Source: Capsaspora owczarzaki ATCC 30864 (taxonomy: Eukaryota; Opisthokonta; Filasterea). From it: a stretch of 64,000 bases of DNA. The notes beneath the pieces were generated by a model. The model was not told the DNA's origin. It did not search any database and saw only the letters and a program-made list of their open reading frames with translations. Of this stretch, positions 1-12,550 are shown in pieces. Position 1 is the first letter of the stretch. Each line of letters opens with the position of its first letter. The stretch spans positions 537,534 through 601,533 of the forward strand of contig NW_011887292.1 in the NCBI RefSeq assembly GCF_000151315.2. The letters are read 5' to 3'. The translations under genes were made by a program, and so were the position numbers.

Positions 1-25
1 TTTTCATTTTTGCCACAAAGTCACA

Positions 26-3000
26 ATGTCTGACAAGTTCACCCCACAGCAGATCGCTGAGTTCAAGGAGACCTTCTCCCAGGTGCGTATCCATCAGTTG
101 TCCTGATTCATGCCCATCATGATCATGATCACGGCACCGAGCTCTCTGTCTGCGTGCTCGGCTGAACACAAAAAAAAAAGAAGAAAAAAAAAGCCGTTTT
201 ATTTTTTATTATTCTTTTGTATTTTTTGAACTTTTTCGTTTTTCCTCTTCTTTTTGAATGCGGAGCTCTTGTCGCGTCTCCCGCTTTGTGGTTGGTTGGT
301 TCCTCTTTGTCATGCTGTGTCTGAGCTCAGAGCGAAGGAAGCAGCCAGCAGCGCGCCCTCCAACAGCACAGTGTCAAGCCAACATGGAAAGCAGCTTCAG
401 TGTTGTGCGACCTGCCGCAATTGGAAGGAGTTCTTTTTTTTTTTTGAGCGACTTTTTTTTTTTTTTTTTGTTATGGTTATCCTCCCCCTTCGCGGCTGAG
501 TTTAGACAGCTGGGCCGATGCGGAGAGGTGCACACGAGAGTCGTAATGTGACGATGCTCACATTTCACGTTGCCTTTCAGCACGTCTTCGAATGCGTGTG
601 CGACCGATGAATAAATTTCGAGATCGCGTTCCTTTTTATTCTTTTAGCTATTTTTTTTTTCAATTTATTTCCATCATTTTTCTCTTCTTCCCTTTCTTCT
701 CTTGTTTCTCTGCCCTTCTTGCGCTTTGCTCCTCTGCCAGTGCGTTGCGCTGTGACGCTGTCACTCTGCTCAAAGTGCGACTCGTCAGTTGGATTGGCAA
801 CGTTGTATCGCTGTTCGTCTAGCATTTTTGATCTCCTGCAACGGAATGAGGGCAAATTTTGTTTGCAAAACCACCATTTTTTATTATTTTATTATTGTAT
901 TATTTATTATTATTATGATTATTATTTTATTATTATTTTTTATTTCTGGCTATTCTTTTTTCGTCTTCATGTCCGGGATGGAGCTGCAGTATGTTCGGAT
1001 GGCTTGATGTCGCTTGAGCTGTCTCCGAGTTGCTATTCACACCCAATCGCATCCGCAATCGCGTGATCGTCTTCATATTGTCACTCACTGTGAATACTTT
1101 TCAAATTGTCTTTTTTTTTTTTTTTTTGTTTTGTTTTTGATTGTTTTGTTCGTTCCTCCTTCTAGTTCGATCAAGACGGCAACGGCAGCATCACTGTGAG
1201 CGAGCTCGGCATTGTCATGAAGCAGCTCGGCGAGGATGTTCCCGGATTCAAGCTGCGCGAGATGATTGCTGAAATCGACAAGGACAACAACGGCACTGTC
1301 GAGTTCAACGAGTTCCTTGTGGTAAAGCGCAAATTTCACAGAAATCGAAGAAAAACCCATTGCCAATGTACGTTTGTCTCACCGTCTGTCTTTGCTGTAC
1401 TGTTTTTTTTTTCTCTCTAAAATTTGTAGATGATGGCCGACCTGAAGGGCGCCAAGCAGCCCGGTTTTGCCACGGTCGTCAAGAAGGTCGAGGCCGTCAA
1501 CCGCCTCGGTGGCCGCTCGGACGCTTCTGCCGCTGGCACCACCCACTCGTACTCTGACGAAGAGAAGGTTGCCTTCGTCGACTGGATCAACCACGTTCTT
1601 GGCTCGGATGCCGACCTCAAGTCGCGCCTGCCCTTGAACGAGAACGACGACTCTCTCTTCAAGGCTGTCGGCGACGGTATTCTGCTGTGCAAGCTTGTCA
1701 ACTCGGCCGTCAAGGAGACGATCGACGAGCGCGCCATCAACAAGACCAAGCTCTCCGTCTACAAGACGCACGAGAACCAGACTCTGGCCCTCAACTCGGC
1801 CAAGGCTATTGGCTGCAACATTGTCAACATTGGCGCCACCGACATGTGCGAGGGCATCCCCACCCTTGTTCTCGGTCTGATGTGGCAAGTCATTCGCATT
1901 GGTCTGTTCGCTCAGATCAACCTTGCCAACTGCCCCGGCCTTGTCCGCCTGCTCGAGCCCGGCGAGACCCTCGAGGACCTGATGGCTCTCCCCGCCGACC
2001 AGATTCTGCTCCGCTGGTTCAACTACCACCTGCGCGAGGCTGGCCACCCCCGCCGTGTCACCAACTTCTCTGGCGACATCAAGGACTCTGAGTGCTACAC
2101 TATTCTGCTCAAGCAGATCGCTCCCCGCCAGCTTGGCATTGACACGTCCGCCCTCAACGAGCGCGACCTCGAGAAGCGCGCCGGCAAGGTCCTCGACAAC
2201 GCCGAGAAGATGGACTGCCGCAAGTTCGTCCGCGCTCGCGACATTACCTCTGGCAACCCCAAGCTCAACTTGGCCTTCGTTGCCAACCTTTTCAACATGT
2301 ACCCCGCCCTCGACCCCATCGAGGACATGCCCCAGGAGATTATTGAGGAGACTCGTGAGGAGCGCACCTTCCGCAACTGGATGAACTCGCTCGGTGTCAA
2401 GCCGTTCGTCAACAACCTGTACCAGGATCTGCGCGACGGCCTCGTCCTCATCTATCTGTTCGACCAGGTCGACCCCGGCTGCGTCGACTGGGCCAACAAG
2501 GTCAACCAACCCCCGTACAAGAAGATTGGCGGCAACATGAAGAAGCTCGAGAACTGCAACTATGCTCTCCAGCTTGGCAAGGAGCACCAGTTCTCGCTCG
2601 TCGGCATTGACGGCAAGGACGTCTTTGACGGCAACAAGACGCTCACTCTTGCCATTGTCTGGCAGCTCATGCGTGCCTACACGCTGTCCATTCTCAACCG
2701 TCTGTCGGGCTCCAAGACCCCCATCACCGACCAGGAGATTGTTGACTGGGCCAACACCACCCTTGCCAACGGCGGCAAGTCCTCGTCCATCCAGTCGTTC
2801 AAGGACAAGGCCATCTCGACCTCGCTCCCCGTCATCGACCTCGTCGACGTCATCCGCCCCGGCGCCATCGACTACAACAACGTCACTGCCGGCACTTCGG
2901 ACGCTGACGCTCTGTCAAACGCCAAGTACGCCGTTTCGATGGCACGCAAGATTGGCGCCAACGTTTATGCCCTCCCCGAGGATCTTGTTGAGGTCAAGCC

Positions 3001-3055
3001 CAAGCTTGTTCTCACCGTCTTTGCCTGCTTGATGGCTGCCTCCATGACCAAGTAA
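26..3055 (+). CDS. Fimbrin/plastin, actin-bundling protein
   Basis: Three exons join in frame (26-82, 1166-1321, 1430-3055) to give about 612 residues, the usual fimbrin length. The N-terminus holds two EF-hands with canonical calcium loops (DQDGNGSITVSE and DKDNNGTVEFNE, about residues 20-70). The long third exon encodes four calponin-homology domains arranged as two actin-binding domains. Fimbrins cross-link parallel actin filaments in filopodia, microvilli and cortical actin, and calcium binding to the EF-hands tunes this in some members. The ATG at 26 is preceded by an A-rich context (tcacaATG) and reads straight into the first EF-hand. The first intron (83-1165) is unusually long for this window and very T-rich. 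The gene is convergent with CDC45. The assignment is very secure; only the exact UTRs are unknown. Confidence 0.95.
83..1165 (+). other. Long first intron of the fimbrin gene
   Basis: The intron begins GTGCGT and ends TTCTAG. At about 1.08 kb it is roughly ten times the local norm. It is rich in T tracts (for example 434-445 and 455-471) and in ATT runs near 890-950. Small ORFs within it look like low-complexity noise. Long first introns often carry regulatory sequence, but I see no recognisable motif. Confidence 0.8.
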
Positions 3056-3107
3056 ATCAGCCTGTTTTTGTTGCTTGATTTTTTCTTAGTTTTCAGTTCC
3101 AAGAAAA

Positions 3108-3138
<31 letters not shown>

Positions 3139-3438
3139 TGGCTGTTGTATTGTGTGCAGTGCTTTTCGTTTTTTTTTTTCACGTCTTGCTTCCTCCCACT
3201 TCCCTTTGGTTGCTCAACAAGACAACAAAACAATTTTGTGAATGGAAATATTAATAAACAAAAAAATTGAAAAAAAAAAAAGAGACAGATTCGAACGCGC
3301 CTTTGAAGTGCAGCAAAACAAAACAGACATATGGAGAAATTGTTTATGAACGAGACTGAACAAGAAGAAGAAATCTTTGACAAAAGAGTAAACAAAAACG
3401 AGGGCGTTAACATGGAGGAGGGGCAAACTGAAGCACAA
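3056..3438. other. Intergenic: two facing 3' ends
   Basis: This is the spacer between the convergent fimbrin and CDC45 stops. It holds A/T homopolymers and an AATAAA-like hexamer near 3251 (attAATAAAca), a candidate poly(A) signal for fimbrin. No gene is visible. Confidence 0.6.
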
Positions 3439-6362
3439 TTATCGCAAATGCAAGTGCAGCAGATTCTCGAGGAAATTCGGATAGTCCTCACGCTTGATCT
3501 CGACAAAGTTTGAGTCGAAAGAGTCATTTCGGCATCGAAGCATTTGATCGGCCTTCAAGATTTCACGGAAGCTCGTGCCGAGATGACTGAATGATTTGGG
3601 TTGTAATAGTTCATGGATGAGCGCAAATGATGGACAGGATTGCCAAGCCAACGAAACAACAACAACAAAAACAAAATGACAAACAAATCTTACTTTTTTT
3701 GGATTTCACCGGAAGTGTCGCCCAGTGTCAGCCCAAGCACGCTATACATGTCGGCATCGCTATTGCAAACAGCAATCAGCAGTGGCTTGTTGACAAAGGA
3801 TCCTCGCGTGTTCATGGCTTGGTGCTGTTCAAAGTTACGACACAACAACAACAACAACAACAACAAGTTAAAACATTGAACAAGTCGCTCCATCAATCCG
3901 AATCCAGGGCGCCACACATACCCGCAAAGCTTCGGTAAGATGAATTGCCAGCTTGGTCAATGACGCCGGGTGCCAAAAGTGCCGCAAGTCGGCCGAATCC
4001 GAGAGTGTAACGTGGCGAATTGGACCAGCAGTGACCATGCCAGTTTCGATAATCACAGTCAGCAGACGCGCCAGCGCCTGGTGGAATTGGCGACTGGCAT
4101 CAACGCCGCACGACAGCATGCTCGTGCTTTCGAGCCGGGGTCTAAGTTGGAGGAGGGCCAAATGCACAAATGAGTCTCAGCCATCCAGCGCGTTCGCATT
4201 CAGCCGGCTGCAGCGACATACTTTCGAAGGGAATCAATAGCTCGGTGGAAGTTTTCTTCCCGGGCATTGCTTGATTCCAAAATGGCCGTGGCCGCATAGA
4301 CGGCATCACTAGCAGAAACTGTGGGTTACAAAGAACACACAAACAAAAAAACGACCCAAACCGATTTCAAGCAAAAGCATTTGAGCAACCATTCACAGTG
4401 GTACAGACGACGACACGCGCCTCCAGTCATTTGGATCGACAATCCCCCCAACGCCCACTTGCACCAACGCTTACTTTCTGGGCGATACCCATGCCGCATG
4501 GTAAAGGTTGCAAAGCGAACATCGGGCAGCTGGTAGTTGGCAGCGTGCGACTCGACTTGCTCGAGGAGGCGCGAGCGAAAGGCTTGGTCAACAACGGACA
4601 CCTTCTGCTTGCATTGACTGAGCGGCAGCCCCATGGTGGCAAGCATTGTGTTGAGCTTTTGCTTGCCCTTGGAGGTCCACACTTGCAACCGCGCACCGAC
4701 ATGGCTCGAGTGCACCATGCTCTCATAAAGAGACCAGTGCCGATACAGGAGGAAACGAAAGTCCACATCGAAGCGCAGCTGCATACGGTCAATCGCCAGC
4801 TTTTCTGTCAAGCCCTCGTCGGCCTGTGCATCGGACTGCTCCTCGTCATAGGTTCCCAATCGCATGGCTGCGTCGTTCAATTGGTTAATTTCGGCAGCGT
4901 ACTTGGCAGAATCGATGCGCTCGTGCACAAACTGGTCGGTCAGGCCGACAATCGCCCACCACAGCAACTCGGTCGATTCCTTGTTTAAGCTTTCCGCCAG
5001 CATGAACATCTGAATGGCAACAGATGTTCCAAAGAACGTCTTGGAGTAGTAATTGTCGCGAATAGAGCGTTGCCGAGCGTGCCGTTCTCGGCGGGTGAGC
5101 GGAATCGGGGCATTGGGATTTTCCTGAAAAAAAAAAAAAAAACGCCCGTCGAGATTGTGAGCACCAATCCAGGGAGAGGGGGGGGGGTTGCATCTTGCGG
5201 GTTGTCGACAGAAAACTCCCAATGACTCTTCCCTTTTCACCCAAGTCTTCCACGACAACAACAAACTTGCACGTACACGTCTTTGCTGGCGCGCCAAAGC
5301 AAATTCCTCATCCTCATCTAGTTCGTCTGCATCCTCATCCTCGTTGTACTCAGTCATGTCAAACACCTCGTCCGGGCGCGGAATGCGGCCCATGTCACCA
5401 TCGTCAAACACTTGAATCTGCGAGCGAGAAAGCGAGCGCTCGAATGAGACACGCAAACGGGAAACAAAACAACATTCAGAAGCAAACCCATGGCCTTCCC
5501 AAGTACTCACCCATTCCGATGAATAAATGTTGTGTAGATGCATAGGACGGTGGCTATCGACCACGTAGAAGGTGGATGTGGCGTGTTCCTCGACCATGAA
5601 CTTGGCAATGTTCACAAAGGCTCCGCAGTTGATCAAGAAGATGGACTTTTTCGGCCGGTCCTATAACACAAGCGAGTGATACACGAACACAAACACGCAT
5701 TTTGTTAGAGGTGCTTTGAACCGTGCGGGCCACTATCGCCTGGAACGCATCGAGTCCAAGTTTGCGCGGGAATCTGGCCTTTTTTTTTTTGGTTTTGGTT
5801 TTGGTTTGGGCTTTCCTTACCTCATCGTCCAGGTCTGTCTCGCTGCGCATAGCAATCTCGGAGGAGCCATTGACGCCTATTTGCTGGTATCCAATCATAT
5901 CCGCTTGGAGAAGGGACTACAGGCAAAGCAGCAGCAGCAGAGTGAGATCAAAGAAAAAACCATCCAAGAAAAAAAAAATCACTTCGTTTTGGCGCCAAAA
6001 ACTTTGCCAATGTCCTTTTCCACGATTGCCAGCCAAACGGGAGTTTGACGAGCGCGAGAAAGCAGAGGGGCACGACAACTAGCACTGCAGCTACTCTAGA
6101 TGCAGATGCAGGCAAAAAGGACACACTCTCGCAAGCACAGCTGGAGCTGCGCGACCCCAAATCCATGGAAAGCGGGCTTGACGATTTCGCGCCTGAACGC
6201 GCCGCGCGTCTTATTGTTCATTTCGCGATGGCTTACCGTCAAGATGCAGCAAGCCGCGAGCGCGTCAACGTCCTGGGCCACGAAAATCGTCACCGACATC
6301 CCAGATTGCAGGGCGTCGCGTTTGACCTGCTCGTAGGCATCGCGGAAGTTGGCGATGAGCAT
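3439..6362 (-). CDS. CDC45: CDC45, replicative helicase subunit
   Basis: Nine exons on the minus strand close in frame: 6237-6362, 5821-5916, 5511-5660, 5277-5417, 4475-5123, 4222-4318, 3922-4141, 3694-3824 and 3439-3586. They give about 585 residues (human about 566). CDC45 is part of the CMG helicase (CDC45-MCM-GINS) at replication forks. Family landmarks are the N-terminal FVAQDVDALAACCIL (RecJ/DHH-like fold), LINCGAFV, VVDSHRP, an acidic loop (EDEDADELDEDEE), LWWAIVGLTDQ, YRHWSLYESM and MGLPLSQCKQK, and a C-terminal LLH end after NFLENL. The DHH catalytic metal-binding residues are degenerate in eukaryotic CDC45, as here. Splice donors are mostly GTAAG or GTATGT. The gene is divergent from the LRR receptor. 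Very confident. Confidence 0.94.
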
Positions 6363-7441
6363 GGTTGAGACAAAAAAAGCTCAAAAAAAAAAAAAAAGAA
6401 AAAAAAAAAAAGGGAAAAAGCTGTCAAATAAGAAGAGCACAGAAAAAAAAAGACAAAGAGAGAGAGAAAACAAAGAATGCCCTCTGTCTGAAAATGATCG
6501 GATGACATTCACAACGTCGGTCCCAATGCAATGATTTCAATTCCACCCCCATCGACCTTGATGTTGTTTACAATGATTGGAGCTCATTCACTGTTTTTGC
6601 CCCTGTTCTCCCTTTTCTCCCTTTTTCTCCTTTGTAAGCTTGCTTGAATGCCCAAATGTTTCCATTTCCCAGCTCCATCTGTGCATTCGACCATCGGCGT
6701 GAAATGGGTCTGAATAACACCAGCATGCGCTTGGTGGCACTGACACTGGCCGGACCGGACGAGGGGTTGTTGTTGTTGTTTTGTTGTTTTGTTGTTTGTT
6801 GTGGGGGACGCAACGTGGACTGCTTTGAACTGAATCCCTCCTTGTCGTACTGCTCCAGCCGCTGCAGCATTAGCAGTCTTGTCAGCCTCAGGAACAGCTT
6901 TAAGAGTCGCTGTCACAGCTTCAGGGGCCCGCGGGGAGAAGGCAGTGATGCAGTCGAGAGTGTCGCAATGCCTGCAGCAGAACAAAATGAACAAAACAAG
7001 GCAAAAACCCAACTTCAGGCAGCTGATACAGCGCTGCTGCTGCCCTGCATGAAAGAACTGACTGGTGCTGCCCTGCATGAAAGAACTGAATGGATACGTG
7101 AGCGCGTGAGTGCATGAATGAATGAGTGTGTGTGTGTGTGCGATGGTGTGTGCGAGTGAGTGAGTGAATGAGGCACCAGCACAGACAAAGCAAAAAAAAC
7201 AAAGAAAAAACAAAAAGCCCAACAAAAAAAAAAAAAAAAAAAAAACACATTCCGTTTTGGAACAAAATGCTGTCGCGATCTGCCCCTGATTTCCATTTTG
7301 CAAGCACCTTCAACCACCACGGTTTCACGCGAGAGCCCGAGCAAGAACAGCGTCAGAGACGAGGGATGGGACGCGATGGGAGGCATGCCTGTTTTTGTTG
7401 TGCTCACGGTTGCTGGTTTTGGGTGACAGACGCTTTTCGCA
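6363..7441. other. Intergenic between divergent CDC45 and LRR receptor
   Basis: About 1.08 kb. It contains A-rich tracts (6376-6416, 7219-7245), a short tandem repeat of an 'actgg/tgctgccctgcatgaaagaactga' unit (7046-7091), and a GT/GA-rich stretch (7120-7170). Open frames on both strands look like low-complexity noise and have no recognisable domain. It should hold both promoters. Confidence 0.5.
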
Positions 7442-10400
7442 ATGCGGCGTCGATCGTCTGCCATTGCGCTGATTCCCATCCTACTGGTGGTGCTCTCTTG
7501 CTTTGAGCGAGCAGCTGCCCAGTCCGCCTGCACCATGTGCCAGTGCCAGGCGGGAAACGTTGTGTTTTGCTATGGCGTTTCCGCGGTTCCCAGCGACTTC
7601 CCGATCGACACGACTTACATCTTTTTCTCCGTTTCGCCGCTGACGAGTGTTCCCTCCAATGCGTTTGATGGCCTGAACCAGTTGACGAGACTGACATTTT
7701 TGCAGACCGGACTCACTGCGATTCCATTCAATGCGATAAGCTCGATTACCACCCTTCAGAGTTTGTAAGAGGTCGCAACATGCACTTTTTTTTTGGGACA
7801 CGGCCGTTGAGCTCATGTGCCATTCATTGAACGATGCAGGACCTTTTCTCCGGCAACGTATCTGGCCGCTGATCTCACCGGCAACCAATTTACTGGGTTC
7901 CCGAGTCTTACCTATTTGTATGCACACCCGCGGCGCAGTTGTTTTGCTGCAGCTTGTTCCTAATTTCCACTCGCATGCTGACGGCTCAGAGATCTGAAAA
8001 ACGTCGAGTTTTCGAATTTTGCCGCCAACGCCTTCAATGGCCTGTCGCAATTAACGTCCTTGTAAGTCAGGGTCTGACGTTAAGAGTCTGATGCGGCCGG
8101 TGAAAGTCAATCATGCCAAGGTTTGACGCGACCATGAACCCTTCTCGACTCTTACGCAGATCCTTGACAATGACTGGCACTGCCACTGCTACTGCCACCT
8201 CCTTTCCCGTCTTTTCGGCTCTCACATATTTGTAAGGAGTCGCTTGTTTTTTCATTCGAGCTGTCGTGCGTACGGTTGTCTTCCTCAACCACGTCAATCC
8301 TGCTTACTTTTGGTTTTCTTCAGCTACCTGGATACTCCTGCAGTCGGGTCTTCTGCTTCAACTGAGCTCTTTGCAAAGATGCCAGCCTTGTCAACTCTGT
8401 AAGTTAGTTGAACCACAAAGTTGCTTTTTGAGTCATCATCGCTCACCATGCTTTGCGACGACCGGATCGAAAGATACATGGCACAAACTCGCGTGACATC
8501 GCTCGCGCCCAACGCATTTGCAGGCCTGAGCAATTTGACAACTCTGTACGGAATATCGTTGCACAATGCTAACTTGCGACTGCATATGCGAAATAACTGA
8601 TTCTGGTTGTTTAGCGCTCTATGGGGCACTGGCATCACGAGTTTTCCTGACCACGCATTTGCCCAACTTTCGTCCCTCCAAAGCTTGTAATGACCTCAGC
8701 ATGGCATGAATCAATGCCAGCGTAGTCGTTTCCTTTTGACACTAACTTTTCGTCGGCGGTAGGTCGCTTCATTCTGTACCCGTTACAACGATTGCTGCCT
8801 CAGCGTTCAGTGGGTTGACCAGCCTGACCTCGCTGTAAGCCATCTTGTTGACGCGTGCTTGGAAAAGTGACCTGCATTTTGACGGTTTCAATCCCTCTTG
8901 TACACATCAGCACGCTGGACGTCCACCTATTGACAAGCCTACCAACTAATGTATTTCAAGACTTGACCTCGCTGCGGGACCTGTACGGTGCTGCAGTCTG
9001 CTGGCATTTTACAGCCCGCTATGTTCGCTTCTGACTGTTTGGTGGATTTCCGCAGAGACATGAGCAGAGGGCCCTACGGCGTAGGCATATGTTTCACTGG
9101 AGTATTCCAGTCGCTCACCGAACTGAGCACTCTGCACATGAATTGGGGGGAGCCTTGTGCGCTACACACTCACGCCTTCACCGGCCTCTCTGCTCTTGAG
9201 ACGCTGTAAGTGAGGCCGATCGCGTTCACTCAGGTTCCATTGCATTCTCAACTGGCTTGTCGGATCATACCTTTTTCACCGCAGGAATTTGTACGGTCCC
9301 GTGGACAGCATCGCAGACAACGTGTTTGAGCCATTGCCATCCTTGAAGTCATTGTGCGTTACTGCATTGTGGGTTTTCATAATTATTTGACGCCAACCAT
9401 GCAACTCACAAACTTGTCACCGTCAGAAATTTGATTGTGCTTCCGAATCTCACCCTTGCTTCCAACGCGTACTCTGGGCTCCAGGAGTTGCCAACGTTGT
9501 ATGCCGCTGACGAAAGCGACGAAAGGCTGCGTGGAAAGCATGCGTCTTTTGTTGTTCTCACTTTCAGCATTTCTGATCTTGAAGATCTCTGAAGCTGACG
9601 CAGCTCAACGCTCCGATTTTTGAAATGTTCTCGGCTCTTCATGCGCTAACCACACTGTATGGTTGAAAAATCTATTGAGCTGTTGTTGGTTGTTGCTTGG
9701 ACCTCACAATGCTGCGAATTTGTGGTTCAGAGACTTGAGCGCATCGCAATTTTCCGTCCTTCCCAGTCATGCTTTCGCCGCACTCCCGCAGCTGACAAAC
9801 TTGTACAGTTGGATTTACCTCGGCTGGTTTTTGATTGGATTATACGTCTCACATTTCCTGTTTGATTGAGCAGATACCTGGGCAACGGAGCTTGGGACCC
9901 GGTAATTTCAAGCGTTGCATCCGATGCATTCTCAGATCTTTTGCAACTGGAATTCCTGTGAGGGCTGAGTGTGAAGCGTTGCTCAGCTGGACTATTTCGT
10001 GTTCTCAGTCTCTTCAAAACCAACCCGATAACGTTTTTGTTTGAATCTGTGCGAATGTTTTCGATAGGTCGATGGGTGGAAACTACGAAACCTTGACAAC
10101 CCTCCCTCCCGGCTTGTTCTATGGGCTCACAAAACTGCGTACAGCGGATCTGAGTGGTAACGCGTTTCCCGGTCCAAGCGCCCCGCCGAGCACCTATGGC
10201 AGCCCCAGTAATCCAACTCGTGAGTTTCTTCCACGCGGAGATGTGATGCAGCCAAAATGGATGAGCGGCTGTGTTGACTTGACTTTTTCTCCTTTTTGCT
10301 TGTACTTTTGTTCTTCGTGTCTTTACTCTCTCCTCGACAGCGTGCAACGCATCATGCGTGACCTGCTTTGCCGCTGGAGCCGAGTCGTGTTGCAGCGCCA

Positions 10401-12550
10401 ACTGTTTGACGTGCACTTCAACCAGCGTGTGCACCGCATGCTACAATGGGTTTGTGCTGGCGAATGGCCGGTGCTGGGCTCCGACGGATGCGTGTGCCGT
10501 TTGTACCTGCACTGGCACGGATGTCCAGCTTTGCAGCAGCTCGCTGACCGCCATTCCGACGAACATCCCCGTCACTACGACCTACTTGTACGTGTTATGC
10601 GTCTGTGTGTTTTTTTTTTCATTTGTTTGTTTTTGAGCTGTGCTTGCGAGATCAAGCTGACCGAGAAAACTTTCATTGTCCCGTGATTCGCCAGAAACCT
10701 CTGGGAGACCAAAATTTCGAGTTTGTCAAGCAATGCTTTTGCTGGACTGACGGCGCTGACAAGTCTGTAAGCATATACGTCCTCTTATTTTCGATCCTGG
10801 CCACGTCTCTCATCGTGAAATGTGTGATCAGGTACGTACCTTACACCGCCGATTCACCTCTACGCAACATCGAGAGCAATGCATTCTCGGGTTTGCCGAG
10901 TCTCCGTACCTTGTGAGTTTCGTTTGTGGCGATTCGCCTCAAGCTGCCTCGTCCTCAAATTTACCTCTCGTCTGCACGCTGGTCTTTGACCCCATTGTTA
11001 GGTACATTTCTTATCAACCGAATGCTACTGTGGCGGCAAGCGCTTTCGCTGGTCTCGAGCTCGTGAGAGAGGTGTAAGAATTCCGACACACAAGATTTGT
11101 CCACGTGAGAGCTATTGGACACTCATTGGTTTGCATTAGTGGTCTGCAAGTGCCTCAGCTCAACCACATTTCGAGTCAACTCTTTGCGTCGCTGCCAGGG
11201 GTCACCGCGCTGTATGCTATTTGAAGCAGATGCGTTTTTCGTTGCGCGAACAGCTCGTGCGACTCATCTACATACTCCTTTTTCTTCAACTTGGTTTGTT
11301 TGTTGTCGAAATGCAGGATTACCGTTGACAGTATGCTCTCTGTGATTCCCGCGAACGCTTTCGTCGGCCTTACGAATGTTCAACACTTGTGAGGAATGCT
11401 CTGCTTTCCCCCCCCCCTCCTGCTTCACATTGCCGCCACCACTCACTGACAAACATCGCTGTTGTTTGTAGGATTGTGACTGACATTGCTGGCTCGCCGA
11501 TGGTGACCAGCGTTTCCAGTCGCGCTTTCGCCGGACTTGTGAACGTTCAATCAATGTAAGAGCTGAAAGAGAACTTTGTGATTCGCCGACTATATTGCAA
11601 TTCTCATGATTGAGTGGGACATTGTAGCACTCTCGCCGACAATCCTGGTCTGACAACCCTGCCGCCGGGCCTCTTCCAAGGCCTGACTTCTCTGCAGTCT
11701 CCAAGCAACTCCTTGAGGGGCAACGGGTTTGCCGGTCCAAACGCCCCACCGAGCACATATGGCGACTATTTGGCTCCAATTCGTGAGTTTCTTCCGCAGC
11801 CAAAATGGATGAGCGGCTGTGTTGATGTGACTTTTTCTCCTTTTTGCTTATGCCTTTGTTCTTCGTGTCTTTACTCTCTCCTCGACAGCGTGCAACGCAT
11901 CATGCGCGACCTGCTTTGCCGCCGGAGCCGAGTCGTGTTGCAGCGCCAACTGCTTGACGTGCACCTCGGCAACCAACTGCACGGCATGCTACGGTGGCCG
12001 GATTTTGCAGCAGGGTGTTTGCATCAGTCCCGCCAACGACTCAGCCAGTACTTCTCCGCTTCCTGTTATTGTCGGTGCGACTATTGGAGGAATCGTTGCC
12101 GTGTTTGCGCTGCTATTGCTGCTGGTCGTGCTCCGCCGCCGCCGTTCACATAAGCCGGGCCAACCGCAGCAGGTTCACAACGTTGTCGCGACTGTGGGCA
12201 GCCGCAACTCTGTTTTCAGATCATCCAAGAAAGCTGAAGCAGAGGGACATGGCACCAACGCGTACGAAGCAGCAATGGCGCATGATTCCAACACTCACAA
12301 TCCTTTGTACGAGGCGCTTTCCGACCATCCCGAATCGTTTTATGCATCGACCGATATGTACGCAAGTGTTAGCCCCACGTACATGAATGCTGGAGCCACA
12401 GCCCAGTCCACGCCAAACCAGGAGCTTCACTATGTTGGGCCGGATCTTGCCACTGGTTCGACTCGTCCGGAGCTTGCCGCCTCTACGAGCAATTATGCAG
12501 TGATTGCAGGGACTGCTTCCTCCGATCCGACGTACGCCAATCTTCATTGA
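7442..12550 (+). CDS. LRR transmembrane receptor with tyrosine-rich tail
   Basis: Twenty-five exons join in frame to about 1,031 residues: 7442-7764, 7840-7917, 7990-8061, 8160-8231, 8324-8398, 8474-8545, 8615-8686, 8763-8834, 8911-8982, 9056-9205, 9285-9353, 9427-9498, 9585-9656, 9731-9802, 9874-9957, 10068-10219, 10341-10587, 10695-10766, 10832-10912, 11002-11073, 11140-11211, 11317-11388, 11472-11555, 11628-11782, 11889-12550. It has a signal peptide, a Cys-bearing N-cap, about 16 LRRs, a Cys-rich module, a second N-cap with 7 more LRRs, a second Cys-rich module, one membrane span (about residues 870-893) followed by RRRR, and a 138-residue tail. Most repeats are a single 72-nt exon with phase-2 introns. 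The tail holds NPLY, YASV, YMNA, YVGP, SNYAVI and YANL, resembling PTB, GRB2-SH2 (YxN), CRK-SH2 (YxxP) and ITIM-like sites. Ligand unknown. The exon 13 acceptor (gaag) is the least certain join. Confidence 0.88.
10068..12000 (+). repeat. Intragenic duplication, Cys-rich module with its intron
   Basis: The C-cap exon, following intron and Cys-rich exon at about 10090-10450 recur at about 11650-12000. The introns (10220-10340 and 11783-11888) are nearly identical, sharing for example the blocks gccaaaatggatgagcggct and gtctttactctctcctcgac. They differ by one short indel and scattered substitutions. The exons are as similar as the introns, so the copy is recent or has been homogenised by gene conversion. 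Confidence 0.9.

Noticed and set aside
1379-2587. A 402-codon minus-strand frame opposite fimbrin
   Set aside because: It is a shadow of GC-rich coding sequence; its Leu/Val/Glu-rich translation shows no domain and the plus strand encodes a clear fimbrin.
9571-9584. Using the ctttcag acceptor near 9567 for LRR exon 13
   Set aside because: It leads to an in-frame stop, whereas the gaag acceptor at 9584 yields a standard 72-nt repeat in frame.
7442-10587. Splitting the LRR locus into two separate genes
   Set aside because: The exon at 10341-10587 carries both the first Cys-rich module and the second N-cap in one frame, and all phases continue to the membrane span, so one gene fits better.
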